From Georgfuchsia toluolica (GTDB lineage Bacteria > Pseudomonadota > Gammaproteobacteria > Burkholderiales > Rhodocyclaceae), in NCBI RefSeq assembly GCF_907163265.1, contig NZ_CAJQUM010000001.1:1116001-1180000 (forward strand): DNA of 64,000 nucleotides, read 5' to 3'. Of the stretch, positions 58,005 through 64,000 are shown one piece after another; position 1 is the first letter of the stretch, and every line of letters begins with the position of its first letter. Under the pieces are notes generated by a model. That model saw only the letters and a list, made by a program, of their open reading frames with translations. It was not told the origin of the DNA and ran no database searches. The position numbers were made by a program, and so were the translations under genes.

Positions 58005-59087
58005 ATGAGCGATAACAAGGACGAACTGGCAAAACTGCGCGAGAACATCAATCGCATCGATAGCGAGATGGTTCGGCTGTTAAACGAGCGCGCCGGATTT
58101 GCACACAAAATCGGCGAAGCCAAACAGGGCAGCATTTATCGTCCCGAGCGCGAAGCCCAGATACTGCGCCGCCTGTCCGGAGAAAATCCTGGTCCGTTGG
58201 CAGCGCAAGCCATACAGCACATCTTCCGCGAAATCATGTCGGCCTGCCTGGCCCTTGAGCAGCCGCTGAAGATTGCTTTTCTTGGCCCAGCCGGCACCTA
58301 TTCTGAAAGCGCGGCGCGCAAGCACTTTGGCTCGTCGCCAAGTCTTGATTCCTGCCCCGACATCGATGAAGTGTTCCGCGCTGTTGCAGCGGGCGTCGCC
58401 AATTACGGCGTCGTGCCGGTGGAAAACTCCACCGAAGGCGCCATCGGGCGCACGCTTGACCTGCTGCTGACTTCGCCCCTCAAGATCTGCGGCGAAATCA
58501 ATCTGCCGATTCATCACAACTTGATGACGAGATGCGGTTCCATCGACGACGTCAAACGCATCTATTCGCATTCCCAGTCGCTCGGGCAATGCCAGGATTG
58601 GCTGAACAAACACCTGCCGGCGCTCGAACGCATACCCGTCGTCAGCAATTCGGAGGCTGCGCGCAGGGCCGCAGAAGAGGAATCATCAGCGGCTATCGCG
58701 GGCGAATCCGCGGCGGCACTCTATGGCCTGCACATCCTTCACGCCAATGTCGAGGACGACCCAACCAACACGACACGTTTTCTGGTCATCGCCAGCCACG
58801 ATGCCGGTCCTTCGGGCAATGACAAAACTTCGCTCGTCTGCTCGGCGCAACACAAGCCCGGCGCGGTGCATGAATTGCTGACGCCGCTGGCTCGCCACGG
58901 CGTGTCGATGACGCGATTCGAATCGCGTCCGGCACGGGGCCTGGGCGGCAGCCAGTGGGAATATGTGTTTTATATTGATCTGCTCGGCCATCGCCTCGAT
59001 GCGTCGGTTCAACGCGCGCTCGAGGAACTCCACGCCTGCGCGGGCTATGTCAAGGAACTGGGCTCCTATCCCTTGGCGACTGCATAG
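58005..59087 (+). CDS. pheA: Bifunctional chorismate mutase/prephenate dehydratase
   Basis: 360 residues from ATG 58005 (MSDNKDELAKLRENINRIDS). AroQ chorismate mutase domain (1-95) with RIDSEMVRLLNERAG and IGEAK; prephenate dehydratase domain (about 95-275) from IAFLGPAGTYSESAARKHFG to the TRF motif TNTTRFLVI; ACT domain (about 285-355) with GAVHELLTPLARHGVSMTRF and ESRPARG, the phenylalanine-binding motif. It makes phenylpyruvate with feedback by Phe. It follows serC in the usual order; the open frame upstream is not family-like. Confidence 0.96.
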   Translation: MSDNKDELAKLRENINRIDSEMVRLLNERAGFAHKIGEAKQGSIYRPEREAQILRRLSGENPGPLAAQAIQHIFREIMSACLALEQPLKIAFLGPAGTYSESAARKHFGSSPSLDSCPDIDEVFRAVAAGVANYGVVPVENSTEGAIGRTLDLLLTSPLKICGEINLPIHHNLMTRCGSIDDVKRIYSHSQSLGQCQDWLNKHLPALERIPVVSNSEAARRAAEEESSAAIAGESAAALYGLHILHANVEDDPTNTTRFLVIASHDAGPSGNDKTSLVCSAQHKPGAVHELLTPLARHGVSMTRFESRPARGLGGSQWEYVFYIDLLGHRLDASVQRALEELHACAGYVKELGSYPLATA

Positions 59088-59180
59088 TACCCATTTGGAA
59101 TGCTAAAAATATTTATAGTAGCGCCATAGCGTAAAATCCATTAGAGTCATATCTCGCATCTCATTTATCGGGGGCAACAC

Positions 59181-59417
59181 ATGAGTAATAAAGGGCAATT
59201 GCTACAAGACCCGTTTTTGAACGCGTTGCGCCGCGAGCACATTCCGGTATCGATTTACCTCGTCAACGGCATCAAACTGCAAGGTCAGGTCGAGTCCTTC
59301 GACCAGTATGTGGTTCTGCTCAAGAACACCATCACCCAGATGGTCTACAAGCACGCAATTTCCACTGTCGTGCCGGCACGCCAGGTCAATATCGCGCAGG
59401 AAGTCGGCGCCGATTGA
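59181..59417 (+). CDS. hfq: RNA chaperone Hfq
   Basis: 78 residues. Sm1 motif: [20 protein letters not shown] then [19 protein letters not shown]; Sm2 motif [11 protein letters not shown]. The QDPFLNALR start gives the proximal-face uridine site. Hfq hexamers pair small RNAs with mRNAs. The ribosome site GGGGG lies 8 bases upstream of ATG. It leads the hfq-hflX-hflK-hflC-DUF2065-hisZ series. Confidence 0.98.
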   Translation: MSNKGQLLQDPFLNALRREHIPVSIYLVNGIKLQGQVESFDQYVVLLKNTITQMVYKHAISTVVPARQVNIAQEVGAD

Positions 59418-59438
59418 GATTGCCTGCGCTGTTGCGAT

Positions 59439-60575
59439 GTGCGCCTGGCGCACGCAATCTGCCAAGCCGCCACCTTGCCTGATCCCATCCCATCCGGCGA
59501 TTGCGCAGTTCTGATTCAGCTCGATTTCGGCAATGCCGGCTTCGCCGAGCGACTGGACGAATTCCGTCTGCTTGCCGCAAGCGCCGGCACAACGGTCGCC
59601 GCCGTGGTTTCGGGCAAACGGTCGCGACCGGATGCCGCGACCTATGCCGGCAAGGGAAAAGTCGTCGAGATTGCAGAGGCTGTCCGCCTGCATAATGCCA
59701 ATGTCGTCATTTTCAATCACGAGCTCTCGCCCGGGCAACAGCGCAATCTGGAACGCGAACTGCAATGCCGCGTTGTCGACCGGACCAGCCTGATCCTCGA
59801 CATCTTTGCCCAGCGCGCGCGCAGCCACGACGGCAAGCTGCAAGTGGAACTGGCGCAGTTGCAGCATCTGGCTACGCGCCTGGTACGCGGCTGGACCCAC
59901 CTGGAACGGCAAAAGGGCGGCATCGGCCTGCGTGGTCCCGGCGAAAAGCAACTCGAAACCGATCGCCGTTTGCTGGGCAAGCGCGTCGCGCTGCTAAAGA
60001 ACAAGCTCAAGCAGTTCGAGCGTCAACGCGCCGTGCGCCGCCGCGCCCGCACGCGCAGCGAAGTGCTGGCCGTATCCCTGGTCGGCTATACCAATGCCGG
60101 CAAAAGCACGCTGTTCAACGCCCTGACCAAGGCCGGCGCCTATGCCGCCGACAAACTGTTCGCCACGCTCGACACGACCTCGCGCCGTCTTTTCATCGAA
60201 GGTGCCGGGCAGATCGTCATTTCCGATACCGTGGGATTCATTCGCGACCTGCCGCATGAACTGGTTGCGGCCTTTCACGCCACACTGGAGGAAACCGCGC
60301 AGGCCGACCTGCTGCTGCATGTGGTCGACTCGGCCAGTCCGGATCGGGATCAGCAAATGGCTGCGGTCGATGCCGTTCTGAAAAGTATTGGCGCCAGCGA
60401 TGTACCGCAAATCATCGTCTGGAACAAGATCGATGCATCCGCCGCCGCCGCGGGAGTGACGCTGGACGAACATGGTAAAATCGCCCGCGTTCGTGTCAGT
60501 GCGAAAACAGGCGCGGGACTCGATCTTTTGCGTGATGCGCTGGCCGGCATGGCACGCGAAAAAGCGAACACCTGA
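59439..60575 (+). CDS. hflX: Ribosome-associated GTPase HflX
   Basis: 378 residues starting at GTG 59439, 21 bp after hfq. The HflX domain includes GKGKVVEIAEAV, VIFNHELSPGQQRNLE, DRTSLILDIFAQRA and IGLRGPGEKQLETDRR. G-domain motifs: VGYTNAGKSTLFN (G1), SDTVGFIRDLPHELVAAF (G3) and IVWNKID (G4). HflX splits stalled or heat-damaged 70S ribosomes. The start codon is uncertain because no clear ribosome site precedes GTG, and the first conserved block begins about 25 residues in. Confidence 0.94.
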   Translation: MRLAHAICQAATLPDPIPSGDCAVLIQLDFGNAGFAERLDEFRLLAASAGTTVAAVVSGKRSRPDAATYAGKGKVVEIAEAVRLHNANVVIFNHELSPGQQRNLERELQCRVVDRTSLILDIFAQRARSHDGKLQVELAQLQHLATRLVRGWTHLERQKGGIGLRGPGEKQLETDRRLLGKRVALLKNKLKQFERQRAVRRRARTRSEVLAVSLVGYTNAGKSTLFNALTKAGAYAADKLFATLDTTSRRLFIEGAGQIVISDTVGFIRDLPHELVAAFHATLEETAQADLLLHVVDSASPDRDQQMAAVDAVLKSIGASDVPQIIVWNKIDASAAAAGVTLDEHGKIARVRVSAKTGAGLDLLRDALAGMAREKANT

Positions 60576-60684
60576 CGGCGGCTACAGCCTGATCCCTCTC
60601 TCATTCTTCGGATACATATACAAAGTGATTGCCGGAATACTGCTCTCTTTCAAGCATCACCCCTGGGGAGAAAACCTGTTGGGC

Positions 60685-61926
60685 ATGAAGAACGACGGCC
60701 CTCCCGATCTCGAAGAAATATGGCGCGACGTCAATCGCCGCCTTGCGGGGCTGTTTGGCAAAAGCGGCCGCAGCGGCAACCAGAACGGCGGCGGCAATGA
60801 TGGCGGCAACGGCAGCGGAAACAAGATTCCAACGCTGAGCCCGCGCCAGTTCGGCGGCGGCATCGGCCTGCTTGCCGGGTTGGTGGCCGCCATCTGGCTC
60901 GCCAGCGGCTTCTACATTGTAGAGCCCGCCCAGCGCGGCATCGTGCTGCAGTTCGGCAAGTTCATTGAAACCACCGACCCCGGCCTGCGCTGGCGCCTGC
61001 CGTGGCCGATCCAGAGTAACGAGGTAGTCAACCTCTCTGGCGTGCGCACCATCGAAATTGGCTATCGCGGTTCGGAAAAAAACAAGGTGCCGAAAGAGGC
61101 TTTGATGCTGACCGACGACCAAAACATCGTCAGTGTCGAGTTTGCCGTGCAATACCTGCTCAAGGATCCGATGGATTACGTGTTCATGAACCGCAATCCG
61201 GACGATACGGTGATGCAGGCGGCCGAGACGGCAATCCGCGAGGTGGTGGGCAAAAGCGAGATGGACTTTGTCCTCTATGAAGGTCGCGACGAAATCACCG
61301 CCAGTACCAAGAAACTGATGCAGGAAATTCTCGATCACTACAAGACCGGCATCCAGATTCGCTCCGTCACCATGCAAAGTACCCAGCCACCCGAGCAGGT
61401 GCAGGCCGCTTTCGACGATGCCGTAAAAGCTGGCCAGGACAAAGAGCGGGCAAAAAATGAAGGGCAAGCTTACGCCAATGACGTCATCCCGCGTGCGCGC
61501 GGCGGTGCCGCGCGCCTAGAGCAGGAAGCCGTCGGCTACAAGGCACGCATGATCGCCACCTCCGAAGGCGATGCCTCGCGCTTCAGCCAGCTATTGGCCG
61601 AATACAGCAAGGCGCCGGAAGTCACCCGCCAGCGCCTTTATCTGGAAACCATGCAACAGGTATACACCAATACCAGCAAGATCATGGTCGATGCCAAGGG
61701 CAGCGGCAACCTGCTCTACCTGCCGCTCGACAAACTGATGCAGGCCGTTGCCGCCCAGGCGCCAGTGGCTGCGACAGCCGAAACAGCAGTTCCAGCCGCT
61801 ACCGGCTCAGGCATTGCCTATTCCGGCGCTGTCCCACCGCAGACAGAAAAAGCGCCGGGGGTGGTATCCAGCGGCGACTACCGTTCGCGCGGCTCGCTCG
61901 AAGGCCGCGATCGGGGAGAGCGTTGA
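60685..61926 (+). CDS. hflK: FtsH protease regulator HflK
   Basis: 413 residues from ATG 60685 (MKNDGPPDLEEIWRDVNRRL). Gly/Asn-rich cytoplasmic N-terminus (about 30-50), one membrane segment (about 58-82), then SPFH/band-7 domain with VEPAQRGIVLQFGKFIET, DPGLRWRLPWPIQ and YEGRDEITASTKKLMQEILD. The C-terminal tail is Ala-rich and disordered. With HflC it forms the cage around FtsH in the inner membrane. The stop overlaps the hflC start (TGATG). Confidence 0.95.
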   Translation: MKNDGPPDLEEIWRDVNRRLAGLFGKSGRSGNQNGGGNDGGNGSGNKIPTLSPRQFGGGIGLLAGLVAAIWLASGFYIVEPAQRGIVLQFGKFIETTDPGLRWRLPWPIQSNEVVNLSGVRTIEIGYRGSEKNKVPKEALMLTDDQNIVSVEFAVQYLLKDPMDYVFMNRNPDDTVMQAAETAIREVVGKSEMDFVLYEGRDEITASTKKLMQEILDHYKTGIQIRSVTMQSTQPPEQVQAAFDDAVKAGQDKERAKNEGQAYANDVIPRARGGAARLEQEAVGYKARMIATSEGDASRFSQLLAEYSKAPEVTRQRLYLETMQQVYTNTSKIMVDAKGSGNLLYLPLDKLMQAVAAQAPVAATAETAVPAATGSGIAYSGAVPPQTEKAPGVVSSGDYRSRGSLEGRDRGER

Positions 61927-62804
61927 TGAAACAGCATTTCACTTTTGTCGCCGTATTCATTTTCGGATTGCTGGCCTTATTGGCAACCAGCATGTTCGCC
62001 GTCGATCAGCGCCAATGGGCGATCGTGTTTCAGTTCGGCGAGGTCAAGGAAGTGATTACCCAACCGGGCCTGCATTTCAAGTGGCCGCTGATCCAGAATG
62101 TAAGATTTTTTGATAATCGTATCCTGACCTGGGAGACACCGGATCCGGAACGCTTCCTTACCGCCGAGAAAAAGCCGGTACTGGTTGATTCGTTTGTCAA
62201 GTGGCGCATTCACGATGTACGCCAATACTACATATCCGTCGGCGGCGATGAGGAACTCGCTGGCACGCGTCTGTCGCAAACCGTGAATTCCGGCCTGCGC
62301 GAGCAGTTCGGCAAACGCACAGTACGCGACGTGGTCTCCGGCGAACGCGAAAAGATCATGTCGGAAGTCAGGCGCGCGGCGGATGCCGACATGAAGAATA
62401 TCGGCATCCAGGTCATTGACGTACGCTTGAAGCGCGTCGACTTTCCGCCGGAGGTATCCGAATCGGTATATCGCCGGATGGAAACCGAGCGCAAGCGCGT
62501 CGCCAACGAGTTGCGTTCAACGGGCGCCGCAGAGGGCGAAAAAATCCGCGCCGATGCCGACAAACAGCGCGAAGTAATACTCGCCGAAGCCTACCGCGAT
62601 GCGCAAAAGGTCAAGGGCCAGGGCGATGCCCAGGCGGCTGCGATTTATGGTCGCGCCTTCAGCAAGAATCCCGAGTTCTATGCCTTCTATCGCAGTCTCG
62701 ATGCCTATCGCAACAGCTTCAAGAACCGGAGCGATGTGCTGGTGGTGGAACCGAACAGCGAATTTTTCAAATACCTGAAGAATTCCGGCAAGTCGGCAAA
62801 ATGA
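61926..62804 (+). CDS. hflC: FtsH protease regulator HflC
   Basis: 292 residues from ATG 61926. N-terminal membrane segment (about 5-24), then the HflC form of the SPFH domain: VDQRQWAIVFQFGEVKEVI, PGLHFKWPLIQNVRFFDNRI, VDSFVKWRIHDV. The end FYAFYRSLDAYRNSFKNRSD and VLVVEPNSEFFKYLKN is HflC-specific. Partner of HflK, translated from the overlapping TGATG. The next gene overlaps its stop by 4 bp. Confidence 0.95.
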   Translation: MKQHFTFVAVFIFGLLALLATSMFAVDQRQWAIVFQFGEVKEVITQPGLHFKWPLIQNVRFFDNRILTWETPDPERFLTAEKKPVLVDSFVKWRIHDVRQYYISVGGDEELAGTRLSQTVNSGLREQFGKRTVRDVVSGEREKIMSEVRRAADADMKNIGIQVIDVRLKRVDFPPEVSESVYRRMETERKRVANELRSTGAAEGEKIRADADKQREVILAEAYRDAQKVKGQGDAQAAAIYGRAFSKNPEFYAFYRSLDAYRNSFKNRSDVLVVEPNSEFFKYLKNSGKSAK

Positions 62805-62989
62805 AGGGTTCCTTGCTCCTGGCGGCGTTCGCATTGATGCTGATCCTCGAAGGACTGTTGCCGTTCCTGTCGCCACAGGCCTGGCGTAACGCATTTCGCC
62901 GCGTGATCGAAATGCAGGATGGACAAATCCGCTTTATCGGTTTGTCGTCGATAATCATGGGCGTGGTGTTGCTGATGGTGTTCAGATGA
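62801..62989 (+). CDS. DUF2065 small inner-membrane protein
   Basis: 62 residues. Two hydrophobic segments: [20 protein letters not shown] (about 4-24) and [17 protein letters not shown] (about 45-61), with a basic loop [12 protein letters not shown]-like text between them (here [15 protein letters not shown]). This is the YjeT-like DUF2065 family, found after hflC in many proteobacteria. Function unknown; possibly an accessory of HflKC. Starts and ends with ATGA overlaps, so it is translated with hflC and hisZ. Confidence 0.88.
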   Translation: MKGSLLLAAFALMLILEGLLPFLSPQAWRNAFRRVIEMQDGQIRFIGLSSIIMGVVLLMVFR

Positions 62990-64000
62990 GCGCGAATCGC
63001 TGGCTGCTGCCCGACGCGATCGAGGATGTGCTTCCTCCCGCAGCAGCCCGCATCGAATCGTTGCGCCGTTTACTGCTGGACATGTTCCAGCGCCATGGCT
63101 ACAAGTACATCATGCCGCCGCTGCTGGAGTACATGGAATCGCTGGTCACCGGCAGCAGCCATGATCTCGACCTGCGCACCTTCAAGCTGGTCGACCAGAT
63201 ATCCGGCCGCATGCTCGGCATTCGTGCCGACATCACGCCACAGGTTGCGCGTATCGACGCCCATCTGCTCAATCGCCGCGGCGTCGCGCGCCTTTGCTAT
63301 TGCGGCAGCGTGCTGCATACCCTGCCGGCGGGTTTCAATGCGACGCGCGAGCCTCTGCAAATCGGCGCCGAAATCTACGGCCACCAGGGCATCGAGGCGG
63401 ATATCGAAATCGTCAGTCTGCTCAACGAGGTATTGCAACTTTCATCGCTCGATGCCACCCGCATAGATCTCGGCCACGTCGACATTTTCCACGCCCTGTT
63501 GCGCGACGCCGGACTCAACGCTGCAGCCGAACAGGCCATATTTTCGGCATTGCAGGCCAAGGATATCCCGGCCCTGCGCGATCTGACGCAGTGCATGAAC
63601 GAATCCAGCCGCGCGGCGTTGCTCGCCCTGCCTGAACTCTACGGTGGTCGCGAAGTCCTCGACCGGGCGCGCAAACTGCTTCCACCAAAAAAAGCTGGCC
63701 ACGCACTCGACGAACTGCAACAACTGGCGGACGCGCTGCCCGCGCTGCCGATCGGTTTCGATCTGGCGGACCTGCGCGGTTATGACTATCACAACGGCAT
63801 TGTTTTTGCCGCCTATCACGCCAATTCCAGCGGGGCCATCGCGCTGGGCGGCCGTTATGACAAAATCGGCAAGGACTACGGCCAGGCGCGTCCCGCGACC
63901 GGCTTCTCCATGGATTTGCGCATCATCACTCAATTGTCTCCGCTGGAGCAGGAGCAATCTGCCATTTTGGCGCCATGGAACAGGGACGAGCAACTGAACC
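62986..64000 (+). CDS. hisZ: ATP phosphoribosyltransferase regulatory subunit HisZ (3' end beyond the window)
   Basis: At least 338 codons from ATG 62986, which overlaps the previous stop; the frame remains open at the right edge. It begins [20 protein letters not shown] and is a class II aminoacyl-tRNA synthetase-like (HisS-related) protein: [46 protein letters not shown] and later [16 protein letters not shown] and [10 protein letters not shown]. It lacks the HisRS anticodon domain in the part visible. HisZ pairs with the short HisG to catalyse the first step of histidine synthesis. In betaproteobacteria purA usually follows. Confidence 0.93.
   Translation, partial: MSANRWLLPDAIEDVLPPAAARIESLRRLLLDMFQRHGYKYIMPPLLEYMESLVTGSSHDLDLRTFKLVDQISGRMLGIRADITPQVARIDAHLLNRRGVARLCYCGSVLHTLPAGFNATREPLQIGAEIYGHQGIEADIEIVSLLNEVLQLSSLDATRIDLGHVDIFHALLRDAGLNAAAEQAIFSALQAKDIPALRDLTQCMNESSRAALLALPELYGGREVLDRARKLLPPKKAGHALDELQQLADALPALPIGFDLADLRGYDYHNGIVFAAYHANSSGAIALGGRYDKIGKDYGQARPATGFSMDLRIITQLSPLEQEQSAILAPWNRDEQLN

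Overview
The window looks like chromosomal DNA of a betaproteobacterium, most likely a Rhodocyclales/Nitrosomonadales-type environmental lineage. This is inferred from gene order and families: hfq-hflX-hflK-hflC-DUF2065-hisZ, gyrA-serC-pheA, gph/ubiG/ompA, a DUF2844/DUF3443 pair, a Gram-negative porin ending in Phe, and a circularly permuted tmRNA gene with the tag ANDERFALAA. GC is high throughout. I see no rRNA genes, CRISPR array or intact insertion sequence.

Layout. 1-6.5 kb: stress and ion module (two UspA-type genes, a CtpF-like P-type ATPase, a Kef/YbaL-type antiporter, and a relic of a K+ channel RCK domain). 6.7-10.9 kb: a ModE-like regulator divergent from two tandem TupA-like oxyanion-binding proteins and a porin, with no permease or ATPase. 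10.9-13.4 kb: a decaying stretch holding an fdhD relic, an intact DUF364 gene and two frameshifted relics. 13.4-18.4 kb: lolD-lolC diverging from an RpfE-like gene and recJ. 18.5-23.3 kb: an operon for lipid-linked glycan transfer (exported protein, GT-C-like membrane protein, GtrB-like GT2, GtrA). 23.3-25.8 kb: DUF3443 lipoprotein and DUF2844 protein. 26-35.6 kb: prfB with its programmed frameshift, a MaoC-like gene, a HAD-UbiA fusion, three exported proteins (phosphodiester glycosidase-like, FGE-like, unknown), a sugar epimerase-like SDR and a divergent PRPP synthase paralogue.

35.6-51.3 kb is mostly housekeeping: prfC, a vapBC pair, lysS, mnmC, a glycine-zipper protein, a diguanylate cyclase, a FliT-like protein, parE-parC, an ORF6N relic, a B12-type radical SAM protein and a stand-alone CZB protein. 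51.4-64 kb: permuted ssrA, gph, ubiG, ompA, gyrA, serC, pheA, hfq, hflX, hflK, hflC, a DUF2065 gene and the start of hisZ.

The most unusual points are: a ~210-bp palindrome-rich repeat present twice, one copy lying in frame inside the RpfE-like gene; a second hairpin-rich element forming the N-terminus of LolD; tungstate-type binding proteins without a transporter beside a broken fdhD; an exported three-gene set of unknown role; and a possible polyprenyl-phosphate-pentose donor pathway spread over 18-36 kb. Functions were assigned by reading motifs and recalling families; no database search was run.
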